Source: DATKUA01 sp965602675
GTDB taxonomy: Bacteria > Acidobacteriota > DATKUA01
NCBI GenBank assembly: GCA_965602675.1
Contig: CBFCZO010000143.1
Location: 1-7,862 of the forward strand
DNA: 7,862 nucleotides
Reading direction: 5' to 3'
Shown here: positions 1 to 7,296 of the stretch, piece by piece
Layout of the letters: every line of letters begins with the position of its first letter
Position numbering within the stretch: position 1 is the first letter of the stretch
Notes under the pieces: generated by a model
Told to the model about the DNA's origin: nothing
Seen by the model: the letters and a program-made list of their open reading frames with translations, nothing else
Databases searched by the model: none
Program-made: the position numbers and the translations under genes

Positions 1-1059
1 GTAGTATTGACCCTGTGGCCCGATGCAGAAAGCCATGATGTCGCTCAGCGGCTCCGGCGTCTCCCCCGTTGACGGAAGCACCATCGCCAGCCTCGCACCC
101 TCGGCAAACAGCATCCGGCTGGTCAACGATATAATCCGGCCGCCGGAATCCAGCTTGATCACATCCGGCCTGCTGGAGCTCATGATCTCGACGCCGGCGT
201 CCTCGGTGTTCATTGCCAGCACCCGGTTCAACCCCCGGTCCGCCACAAGCAGCCTGTCGTCAGGAGTCATCACCATGTAGGTCGGATCATCGAGCTTGTA
301 TCCCGTCAGCGTAAATCCGCTGTCCCTGCTGAAGGGCCTCAGGCCCGACTGCGAACTGAAATGCAGACGGTAAAGCAGCGTCAGGCGATTGAGCGCCTTG
401 TCCGCCAACTCCGAGTCGGGGTGCTGATTCCGCACCCGCTGGAACTCGATCATCGCCTGCATGATGTCATCCATGAACATGAAACTGTTGCCGATCTCGA
501 ACTGCGAGCTGTCGCTCAGCTCGCTGTCGGGGAACTGCAACAGCAGACGCTGCAGTTTCTCCAACGCGGGGCCGTACTCGCCCAACGACACGTTGATCAC
601 ACTCGCAAGGTAGAGCGCGTCGTCAGCCTCATCGCTCTCCGGGAACAGCCGCACCACCCGCTCCAGGTTCGCCAGACCGTCGCGCATCTCGTCAACGGTT
701 CGCCGAGCGTCGAATAGGATGAAACCAAGGTAGTAGTAAGCCGAAGGCGTCGAGTTGGAGGCGGCGTACTCCTGCATGATCTTGTTCAGGTTAACTCTCG
801 CCTCGTCCAGGTTCCCCTCCACCTCGTAATAGTAGCGGCTGACATGCAGCAGCGCTTCGTCGACCCACTCGCTGTCCGAATGCGCGTTGATCACAGTCAT
901 GAAATCCTGCAACGCCTGCCGGTAATCACCGCTGCGGTAAAATGCTACCCCGCTGTCCAGCGTACGCTTCGCAATATCGCCGCCCCCCTGCGCCGCCGAA
1001 AAAGCGGGATATGCGATCATCGCCCCCATAACCAGAAGCATCGTGATTGTCTTTTTCAT
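1..1059 (-). CDS. Secreted TPR protein with a beta-propeller-like region (C-terminus beyond window)
   Basis: The minus strand is open from an ATG at 1059 down to base 1, giving 353 codons with no stop, so the gene runs off the window. The start has an AGGTG ribosome site (1068-1072) 8 nt upstream. Residues 1-23 look like a signal peptide: a KK pair, a hydrophobic core, and a likely cut near AFSA/AQ, so the protein is probably exported. Residues about 31-217 hold five or so TPR-like helical pairs, with recurrent features such as GDYRQAL, LDEAR and FPDSE, resembling the TPR_6/YbgF type of periplasmic scaffold. From about residue 245 the pattern changes to short beta strands (TPDDRLLVADRGLNRVL), like the first blades of an NHL or six-bladed propeller. 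Such proteins usually mediate protein contacts in the periplasm or at the cell surface. No catalytic motif is visible and the specific role is unknown. The gene is divergent from the LolA-like gene. Confidence 0.85.
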   Translation of the reverse strand, partial: MKKTITMLLVMGAMIAYPAFSAAQGGGDIAKRTLDSGVAFYRSGDYRQALQDFMTVINAHSDSEWVDEALLHVSRYYYEVEGNLDEARVNLNKIMQEYAASNSTPSAYYYLGFILFDARRTVDEMRDGLANLERVVRLFPESDEADDALYLASVINVSLGEYGPALEKLQRLLLQFPDSELSDSSQFEIGNSFMFMDDIMQAMIEFQRVRNQHPDSELADKALNRLTLLYRLHFSSQSGLRPFSRDSGFTLTGYKLDDPTYMVMTPDDRLLVADRGLNRVLAMNTEDAGVEIMSSSRPDVIKLDSGGRIISLTSRMLFAEGARLAMVLPSTGETPEPLSDIMAFCIGPQGQYY

Positions 1060-1112
1060 TTTTCGCGCACCTGATCCAAAGTGGAGAAGGGCATGAAATC
1101 CGATTAACAGAG

Positions 1113-1140
1113 TTTAAAAATATCGGCTTTCAAGTGTCAA
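1113..1140 (-). promoter_or_regulatory. Sigma70-like promoter for the TPR gene
   Basis: On the minus strand a perfect -35 box TTGACA (1135-1140) is followed after 16 nt by TTTAAA (1113-1118), a 4/6 match to the -10 consensus. The predicted start near 1105 would leave a 5' leader of about 45 nt before the ATG at 1059. The assignment rests on motif match and position only. Confidence 0.55.
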
Positions 1141-1244
1141 GCTGGTTTACCGTGTGATCACCCTGAAACTAATCCTGCCCGAGCACGCCGTAAATAACAA
1201 CCCCTATTACAATCCTCGCTGACGTGATGCGATCGAAATATATT

Positions 1245-1273
1245 TTGATTATTCAGGTGCAAGAGTGCACAAT
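1245..1273 (+). promoter_or_regulatory. Putative promoter and overlapping dyad upstream of the LolA-like gene
   Basis: TTGATT (1245-1250) and CACAAT (1268-1273) are spaced by 17 nt, each a 4/6 match to the sigma70 boxes. An inverted repeat, GTGCA (1257-1261) with TGCAC (1266-1270), fills the spacer and overlaps the -10 box. That is where an operator for a repressor would sit. The promoter match is modest and the operator is an inference. Confidence 0.35.
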
Positions 1274-1291
1274 GCGCCAACAAAATCTAGA

Positions 1292-1306
1292 GTGGTTAAT
1301 AACCAC
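1292..1306 (+). promoter_or_regulatory. 15-bp dyad just before the ribosome binding site
   Basis: GTGGTTA (1292-1298) and TAACCAC (1300-1306) form a perfect 7-bp inverted repeat around a single A. It ends one base before the GAAGGG ribosome site (1308-1313). As DNA it looks like a regulator half-site pair. As RNA it could fold into a short stem beside the Shine-Dalgarno sequence. The function is unproven. Confidence 0.4.
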
Positions 1307-1320
1307 AGAAGGGTACTGTG

Positions 1321-2022
1321 ATGAAACTATCGCGTTTTGTCCTGGTAGGCATTCTGGTCCTGGGCCTCGCTTGCATTTCTTTCGCCCAGACCAAAGATGC
1401 CGTGATCCAGCGCGCCGTCAACGCCATGGGCGGCCAGGCGGCATTCGACAACATAAGCTCGATGAGCCTGACAATCTCCGGCACGATGATGGAAACGATG
1501 GAGATGTCGATGAAGATGCAGATCGTCAAGCCCGGTAAAATCCGCATGGACATGGACATGATGGGCATGGAGATCGTCCAGGCAACCGACGGCACCGACT
1601 ACTGGATGTCCAGCGGAGGACAGGTCATGGACATGCCCGAGATGCAGAAGCAGGCATTCTCCATGAACAAGGACATGATGACCGGCGGCGGCTTGACCAA
1701 TCTCGAGGCCATGGGAATCACCACCGAGTACATCGGCAAGGAAACGGTCAACGGCGTCGAGGCGGATGTCCTCAATTTCAACTATCAGAATGACAGCAGC
1801 GGTAAGTGGTACTTCAGCACGGCCGACGGCCTGCCGTTTATGGCAAAGATCGATACCGGTCAGGGCGAGATGGAGATGCTCATCACCGAATACAAAACAT
1901 TCGGCGCGATCAAAATGGCCACCCAGTTCCAGATGGAAACACCCCAGGGTGCAATGGTCATGAAGGTCGATGACGTGCAGATCAATCAGCCCATCGACGC
2001 TTCCGTCTTCACACGTCCATAA
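1321..2022 (+). CDS. LolA-like periplasmic protein, methionine-rich
   Basis: This encodes 233 residues from the ATG at 1321. A GTG at 1318 is also in frame, but the GAAGGG ribosome site (1308-1313) lies 7 nt from the ATG and only 4 nt from the GTG. Residues 1-22 form a signal peptide with a good SFA/Q signal peptidase I site. A Cys at 18 in GLAC is a weak lipobox, so a lipoprotein is possible but less likely. The mature part reads like the COG2834 outer-membrane-lipoprotein-sorting (LolA-like) superfamily: an N-terminal AVIQRAVNAMGG helix, IVKPGKIRM strands, an ATDGTDYWM segment, and a C-terminal PIDASVFTRP ending. These proteins are half-barrel carriers of lipids or lipoproteins in the periplasm. 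Met makes up 29 of 233 residues, clustered in MMETMEMSMKM and MDMDMMGM at residues 46-75. Whether it is a true LolA or one of the many LolA-fold proteins of unknown ligand cannot be decided here. It is a single-gene unit with its own terminator. Confidence 0.85.
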   Translation: MKLSRFVLVGILVLGLACISFAQTKDAVIQRAVNAMGGQAAFDNISSMSLTISGTMMETMEMSMKMQIVKPGKIRMDMDMMGMEIVQATDGTDYWMSSGGQVMDMPEMQKQAFSMNKDMMTGGGLTNLEAMGITTEYIGKETVNGVEADVLNFNYQNDSSGKWYFSTADGLPFMAKIDTGQGEMEMLITEYKTFGAIKMATQFQMETPQGAMVMKVDDVQINQPIDASVFTRP

Positions 2023-2035
2023 TAATTAAATCGAG

Positions 2036-2070
2036 GGCGGCGGTCTGACTTACATATCCGCCGTCTTTTT
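2036..2070 (+). terminator. Intrinsic terminator of the LolA-like gene
   Basis: Arms GGCGGCGG (2036-2043) and CCGCCGTC (2058-2065) pair over 8 bp with one G-U and a 14-nt loop. Five T residues follow at 2066-2070. It begins 14 nt after the stop codon, the expected place for a Rho-independent terminator. Confidence 0.75.
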
Positions 2071-2096
2071 CTCTACCCAGTTTAGCAAACGGATCT

Positions 2097-2125
2097 CCGG
2101 CGCCGGCGGGACATCAGTTCCTGCC
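2097..2125. repeat. Palindrome plus overlapping hairpin
   Basis: CCGGCGCCGG (2097-2106) is a perfect 10-bp palindrome. Overlapping it, GGCGGGA (2105-2111) pairs with TCCTGCC (2119-2125), with one G-T, across a 7-nt loop. The two structures are mutually exclusive as RNA. Confidence 0.55.
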
Positions 2126-2182
2126 CGACCGCCCCACGAAGGATCACTGTCCCTTCCCACTGGCAAACTCTCGCAAGTCCTT

Positions 2183-2206
2183 GTAGGGCGGTCCTTTAGG
2201 GCCGCC
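2183..2206. repeat. GTAGG-type hairpin element, copy 1
   Basis: GTAGG (2183-2187) runs into GGCGGTCC (2187-2194), which pairs with GGGCCGCC (2199-2206) over 8 bp (one T-G) around the loop TTTA. Confidence 0.6.
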
Positions 2207-2280
2207 GCCCATCGAAGGCATCCCCCCGCCCCTCCGAAGGGCCACCCCACATCAATCGGATAAAATCTTGCGCAGCAATA

Positions 2281-2304
2281 GTAGGGGCCTGATTCATCAG
2301 GCCC
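2281..2304. repeat. GTAGG-type hairpin element, copy 2
   Basis: GTAGG (2281-2285) leads into a perfect 8-bp stem, GGGCCTGA (2285-2292) with TCAGGCCC (2297-2304), around the loop TTCA. The arms share little sequence with copy 1, but the lead-in, stem length and loop type are the same. Confidence 0.6.
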
Positions 2305-2345
2305 GTCCTGCAACGGCCTCCACCCGCCACGCAAAGGGCTCCCGT

Positions 2346-2366
2346 GTAGGTAGGTCGTTCACGGCC
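2346..2366. repeat. GTAGG-type hairpin element, copy 3
   Basis: GTAGG (2346-2350) is followed by GGTCG (2353-2357) pairing with CGGCC (2362-2366, one T-G) around the loop TTCA, the same loop as copy 2. The stem is shorter and closes to 2 nt if the T-A pair is counted. Confidence 0.5.
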
Positions 2367-2424
2367 TCCGCCCCGCGAAGGGATACCCTCATTCTTTCTT
2401 GCTTTTAACTACCAATCCGCCCGA

Positions 2425-2441
2425 TCCCGCCAACGGCGGGA
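2425..2441. repeat. Perfect 7-bp hairpin
   Basis: TCCCGCC (2425-2431) and GGCGGGA (2435-2441) are exact complements with the loop AAC. The GGCGGGA arm is the same heptamer as the 5' arm of the hairpin at 2105. Confidence 0.55.
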
Positions 2442-2471
2442 ATCCTCCGCACAGCCCTATCCTGCCATCCA

Positions 2472-2500
2472 ATTTAGTGGCGCAGACATTCCTGTCTGCG
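2472..2500. repeat. QTFLSA/RQECLRH-type intergenic hairpin
   Basis: A perfect 8-bp stem, CGCAGACA (2481-2488) with TGTCTGCG (2493-2500), surrounds the loop TTCC and is preceded by AGTGG. Translated in one frame it gives AQTFLSA and on the other strand RQECLRH. From memory, these peptide strings recur in spurious proteins from several uncultured or planctomycete-like genomes, which marks this as a dispersed intergenic element. I could not search to confirm it. Confidence 0.6.
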
Positions 2501-2527
2501 AGGAAAACATCTCATCTGGTGGCGCGG

Positions 2528-2541
2528 TCCGCCGCGGCGGA
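2528..2541. repeat. 14-bp perfect palindrome
   Basis: TCCGCCGCGGCGGA is identical to its reverse complement. It sits 27 nt after the hairpin at 2481-2500 and is preceded by GGTGGCGCGG, which resembles the GTGGCGCAG lead of that hairpin. The two may be diverged copies of one element. Confidence 0.55.
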
Positions 2542-2576
2542 TTATGGCCCCCGCTCTCCGCGAAGGCCTGCATTCA

Positions 2577-2638
2577 CACCACAACCCCAAAGGGGTTGCA
2601 CAATTCATAGCCCAGGGTAAGCGAAGCGCCACCCTGGG
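2577..2638. repeat. Two-hairpin module, copy 1
   Basis: CACCACAACC (2577-2586) overlaps a first hairpin, CAACCCC (2582-2588) with GGGGTTG (2592-2598), loop AAA. After 12 nt comes a second stem, CCCAGGGT (2611-2618) with ACCCTGGG (2631-2638). Its 12-nt loop contains a small inner stem, GCG AAG CGC. Confidence 0.65.
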
Positions 2639-2646
2639 AACACTAA

Positions 2647-2714
2647 CACCACAACCAATTTGCCCTGTAAGGGCAACCCAACACCGCCCGGGGTCAGCAA
2701 AGCGCCACACCGGG
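2647..2714. repeat. Two-hairpin module, copy 2
   Basis: The same order as copy 1: CACCACAACC (2647-2656), a 7-bp hairpin TTGCCCT (2660-2666) with AGGGCAA (2670-2676), loop GTA, a 10-nt spacer, then CCCGGGGT (2687-2694) with ACACCGGG (2707-2714). The second stem has one mismatch and a 12-nt loop ending in AAGCGCC, with only one base different in the last nine from copy 1. It lies 70-78 bp from copy 1, so this is a tandem duplication of a structured unit. A third CCACAACC follows at 2716. Confidence 0.65.
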
Positions 2715-2789
2715 TCCACAACCACCCACACAAAATGACCCCCCACCGGTTCCCCGACGGGAGGCCTTCTAACTATACTCACTTAAATC

Positions 2790-4447
<1,658 letters not shown>

Positions 4448-4451
<4 letters not shown>

Positions 4452-5665
4452 GACCAATCCCTTATCAGTTTGCGGTCCCCGATGTACAGCTCATTGGGTG
4501 AATTCAGGTCGAGGGCCCACTTCATCCGCTCCACGCCCTCCGTAATGTCTTTCACTGAGCCGCATGTCGAAAGGCGAAGGTGGCCCTCCCATCCGAACTC
4601 CACGCCGGGCACAGTCGCCACGCGCACCTTGTCCAGCAGGAAGTTGGCTAGCTTCGTCGAGTCCTTCTCGTAGACGCTGAAATCCGCGAAGCAGTAAAAA
4701 GTCCCCTGCGGCTTGTAGACCTTGATGCCGTCGAATGCGTTCAGCTCCTGCACCATCACGTTGCGGTTGTTCTCCAGCGTCAGGCGAAGCCCCTCCACGC
4801 ACGACTGACGGCCGTTGATCGCGCCCACAGCAGCCATCTGCAGCAGCTTCGAAGGCCCCGACGTCTGGTGCCCCTGAATGTTACACATCGCTTCGATCAG
4901 GCGCTTGCTCGCAACCGCCCAGCCGATACGGTAACCCGTCATCGCGTACTGCTTGGAGACGCCGTTGATCACAACCAGCTTCGAATTCTCGTCCAGATTT
5001 TTCGCGAATTTGTAAGGGTTGGTCCACTTGGCATCGTCGAAAACCAGCCGGTGGTAGATGTCGTCCATGATCAGGTAGATGTCGTTCTTCTCGCAGAACT
5101 CCACGACCTCCTTGATGAACTGCGCGCTGTACACCGCACCCGATGGGTTGTTGGGGCTGTTGATGATCATCGCCTTCGTGTACGACGTCACCCGCTCCTC
5201 CAGATCCTGCAGACGCGGAATGAAAGTGCCGTCCTCCGGCTTCACAGGCACAGGCACCGCTCCCACAAGCTTCACCATCTCCGGGTAGCTCACCCAGTAC
5301 GGCGAAGGGAAGATAGCCTCCTCCTGGGGATTGAGAATCGCCTGCAGGCACACCATCAGCGCCTGCTTCGCGCCGCCCGAGGCGATCACGTTCTCCGGCT
5401 CCACCTTGCGGTCGTAAAAATCCTCCGTGTAGCGGATTATCGCTGCCTTCAACGCCGGGATGCCGTCCGCGGGCGTATAGCGAACCTCGCCGGATCGAAG
5501 CATGCCCGTCGTCGCTACGATCGCGTCGATTGGGGCCTTGCTCTTGGGTTCGCCGCCGCCAAGATGGATCACCGGCTCCCCCTTCTCTCTAAGAATCGCC
5601 GCCGCTTCATTAAGCTTCAGCGTCGCCGATTCTTTAACCTCGCGTCCTATTAGGCTTAAGCTCAT
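4448..5665 (-). CDS. Class I PLP-dependent aminotransferase, probably aspartate aminotransferase
   Basis: This is a 405-residue fold-type I aminotransferase of normal length. Visible residues: the cofactor Lys238 in NGVSKQYAMTGYRIGW; SPNNPSG at 170-176, with the Asn that contacts the PLP O3'; Asp201 and Tyr204 in DDIY; Arg246, which binds the phosphate; a Tyr123-Trp124 pair near the ring-stacking position; and Arg364 in HLRLS, which binds the substrate alpha-carboxylate. The N-terminal signature is HLGGGEPKSKAP rather than the commoner GEPDFxTP. The family covers aspartate, aromatic and related substrates, so aspartate specificity is inferred. The ATGA overlap with pckA supports it, since the product oxaloacetate is the pckA substrate. 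The frame is open to 5797, but the ATG at 5665 has GAGGGA at 5671-5676 and places the conserved N-terminus correctly. Confidence 0.92.
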
Positions 5666-5798
5666 TGCAGTCCCTCTGAGGCTCTTGCCGATCATTATTA
5701 GGTTAACAGGAAATACGCTTACCGCATTCAAGCGCTCTGGTATTGGTATCGATAGCAGTTCTCTTACAGTCGCTTGGTGCGGCTGCGTTACTCTCAAA

Positions 5799-5812
5799 CG
5801 CTCGTGCGAGCG
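5799..5812 (-). terminator. Weak terminator-like hairpin after coaD
   Basis: On the minus strand CGCTCGCACGAGCG forms a 5-6 bp stem starting 11 nt after the coaD stop. It is followed by only TTTGAGAG, so termination would be weak or partial. The 157 nt between coaD and the aminotransferase otherwise show no convincing promoter. Either partial read-through or a poorly matched promoter must drive the downstream pair. Confidence 0.35.
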
Positions 5813-5822
5813 GATCTTCTCC

Positions 5823-6308
5823 TCAGCTATGGTATTTTTGCTTCAGACACTCCTCAACATACGGCGGCACGAGGCCGGATACAGATCCACCCAGCCTGGC
5901 AATCTCGTTTACCAGGCCCGAGCTTATGTAAATATGTTCCTCCTTGGGCATCATAAATACGGTTTCAAACTTCCTGTTCAGCCTGCGGTTCATCAGTGCA
6001 AGTTGCATCTCGTATTCGAAATCGGTGATAGCCCGTATACCCCTGACCACGACGGCGGCCCCAACCTTCTCCGCATACTTCACCAGCAGCCCCGAAAAGC
6101 TGTCGAACTCGACATTCGGCACGTCGTTGAAGCTGTTGCGCAGCATGTCCAGACGCTCTTCGGGCGAGAACAGTGGTTGCTTGTTGGGATTCTCGACCAC
6201 CGCCGCTATCACCTTGTCGAACAGCCGGCAGCCGCGATTGATGATATCGACATGGCCGTTGGTCACTGGATCGAACGAGCCGGGGTAAGCGGCTACAATC
6301 TTTCCCAT
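5823..6308 (-). CDS. coaD: Phosphopantetheine adenylyltransferase
   Basis: It transfers AMP from ATP to 4'-phosphopantetheine, giving dephospho-CoA, the penultimate step of coenzyme A synthesis (EC 2.7.7.3), in the cytoplasm. The 161 residues match the usual 155-170. The nucleotidyltransferase signature AYPGSFDPVTNGH is at residues 7-19 with the TxGH histidine at 19. NPNKQPLFSPEERL at 40-53 carries the substrate-binding Lys43. VVRGIRAITDFEYE at 87-100 and ISSGLVNEIA at 128-137 (commonly ISSTxVRE) complete the active site. GGAG at 6315-6318 lies 6 nt before the ATG. The gene has a good -10 box of its own and sits upstream of the aminotransferase-pckA pair in the same direction. Confidence 0.97.
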   Translation of the reverse strand: MGKIVAAYPGSFDPVTNGHVDIINRGCRLFDKVIAAVVENPNKQPLFSPEERLDMLRNSFNDVPNVEFDSFSGLLVKYAEKVGAAVVVRGIRAITDFEYEMQLALMNRRLNRKFETVFMMPKEEHIYISSGLVNEIARLGGSVSGLVPPYVEECLKQKYHS

Positions 6309-6370
6309 CCAATTCTCCAGCCCCCGTCTGCACTCGCTTCAGCGCAATTCGGGTCACTCGGAAGAAACAC

Positions 6371-6399
6371 AGTATAGGGCGGCGCCAAACGCGATGCAA
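6371..6399 (-). promoter_or_regulatory. Promoter of coaD
   Basis: On the minus strand TATACT (6371-6376, 5/6 to the -10 consensus) lies exactly 17 nt downstream of TTGCAT (6394-6399), which keeps the TTG core of the -35 box. The predicted start near 6364 gives a leader of about 55 nt. Confidence 0.55.
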
Positions 6400-6417
6400 C
6401 CGTACTTGTAGGAGCTA

Positions 6418-7188
6418 TCAGGGTTTATCTCCGGCCCAGCCGCCGCCCACCCTGATCTCCGTTCCGCTGATATATGATGACTGCTGACCGGCCAGGAAAA
6501 CCACCGCCCGCGCCACCTCCTCAGGCAACCCGAAACGCCCCGCCGGAATCGTCTTGCTCCACTCCTCTATCACGCCCGCGTCATAGGCGCCTGTGTCAAT
6601 CAAACCCGGGCTGACCGCGTTCACCGTTATCCCCTCTGCTGCCAGCTCGGACGCAAGCGTCCTCGTCAGCGAAAGCACCCCCGCCTTCGCCGCCGCGAAC
6701 GGACCGTAACTCGGAAAGGCCTCCTGGATCGACGCATACGCGGCTGCGATATTGATTATCCTGCCGCACCCGCTCCGCCCCAGCAGCGGGGCGAACGCTC
6801 GGCTCATCAGGAATACCGAAGTCAGGTTGCTGTCCACCACATCTCGCCACTGCCCCGGCGAGTGCTCCAAAGTCGGGGCAAAAACAAAATTCCCCACATT
6901 GTTGACCAGCACGTCGAGCCGGTCGCCGTATTGCTCCTCGATTTCACCGCGGAGCTGCGCAACCGCGCCCGCATCCGTCACATCCGTCTCGAACGCCGCC
7001 ACACTGCTCTCCGAATACTTACCGCAGAGACTCCCTCGCGCCCTCTCCAGCTTGCTACCGCTCCGGCCGGCTATTATTACCGTGTCTCCCTTTGCGAGGA
7101 ACTCCTCGGCAATCGCGTAACCGATCCCCTGCCCCGCACCCGTAATGAGGACAAGCCTCCCGTCTCCTTCTTTCGCGCCGTTCTTCAT
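6418..7188 (-). CDS. Short-chain dehydrogenase/reductase homologue with altered catalytic residues
   Basis: The 256 residues have the complete classical SDR layout. TGAGQGIG (16-23) is the dinucleotide-binding loop. Arg42 at the end of beta-2 (AGRS) suggests NADP(H). Asp69-Val70, NNVG (96-99), the structural Asn121, PG at 194-195 and the C-terminal SGTEIRVGGGW are also in place. The catalytic positions are unusual. The Ser of the usual NISS reads NIAA (146-149), and the YxxxK motif reads FAAAK, with Phe164 in place of Tyr and Lys168 retained. Codons are clean (TTC for Phe) with no frameshift. PSYGPFAAAKAGV resembles the Y-x-P-Y-x-x-x-K arrangement of FabG/pteridine-reductase-like SDRs, in which the Ser position also varies. 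The substrate is unknown, and it may be a cofactor-binding non-enzyme. The ATG has no properly spaced ribosome site: GGAG ends 1 nt before it. Confidence 0.9.
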   Translation of the reverse strand: MKNGAKEGDGRLVLITGAGQGIGYAIAEEFLAKGDTVIIAGRSGSKLERARGSLCGKYSESSVAAFETDVTDAGAVAQLRGEIEEQYGDRLDVLVNNVGNFVFAPTLEHSPGQWRDVVDSNLTSVFLMSRAFAPLLGRSGCGRIINIAAAYASIQEAFPSYGPFAAAKAGVLSLTRTLASELAAEGITVNAVSPGLIDTGAYDAGVIEEWSKTIPAGRFGLPEEVARAVVFLAGQQSSYISGTEIRVGGGWAGDKP

Positions 7189-7194
7189 GCTCCG

Positions 7195-7222
7195 ATTCTA
7201 TACCCTCGGCGATTCGCGGCAA
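7195..7222 (-). promoter_or_regulatory. Putative promoter giving a leaderless SDR mRNA
   Basis: On the minus strand TAGAAT (7195-7200, 5/6 to the -10 consensus) is followed by 6 nt and then the A of the SDR start codon at 7188. TTGCCG (7217-7222) is 16 nt upstream. Transcription from this box would begin at or next to the ATG, consistent with the lack of a usable Shine-Dalgarno. The -35 box matches poorly. Confidence 0.35.
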
Positions 7223-7296
7223 AGTCCCGACTGCATCATCGCCGGGGCATCGATCCTCGCGCGTTGATCAAAGTTTTCCAGGGAGATTTGAGTCGC

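Larger units (their letters stand above)
2071..2789. other. Long non-coding interval between convergent genes, packed with hairpins
   Basis: This stretch of about 720 bp lies between the 3' ends of the LolA-like gene and pckA. I see no credible gene. The short open frames here lack ribosome sites, overlap each other on both strands, and translate the repeats themselves. The interval holds about eleven perfect or near-perfect short hairpins with arms of 5-8 bp and mostly 3-4 nt loops, listed separately below. Arm sequences differ from hairpin to hairpin while the design is kept. CGAAGG recurs at 2137, 2213, 2235, 2376 and 2561. This is the arrangement expected for a patch of dispersed REP/MITE-like palindromic elements. 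Some hairpins could also end or protect the pckA transcript arriving from the right, for which I see no classical T-tract terminator. Confidence 0.7.

Noticed and set aside
23..1074. Small plus-strand frames at 23-280, 361-717 and 844-1074
   Set aside because: All are antisense to the continuous 353-codon TPR frame, which has a signal peptide, a promoter and a ribosome site.
2577..2723. CRISPR array
   Set aside because: There are only two units, the structured parts vary in stem sequence, and there are no uniform spacers or cas genes.
2050..2782. Several open frames of 64-102 codons on both strands in the hairpin region
   Set aside because: They translate palindromic repeats, lack ribosome sites, and overlap each other on both strands.
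2736..2789. Intrinsic terminator directly after pckA
   Set aside because: On the minus strand only a 4-bp TCCC/GGGA stem is visible near 2760 and no T-tract follows it, so it is too weak to call.
4868..5653. Open frame of 261 codons opposite the aminotransferase
   Set aside because: It is an antisense shadow of a gene with clear catalytic motifs, and its composition is Arg/His-rich and unstructured.
5666..5797. 44-residue N-terminal extension of the aminotransferase to an upstream start
   Set aside because: The frame is open, but the ATG at 5665 has a well-spaced GAGGGA and matches the normal family length. The extension has no family-like sequence.
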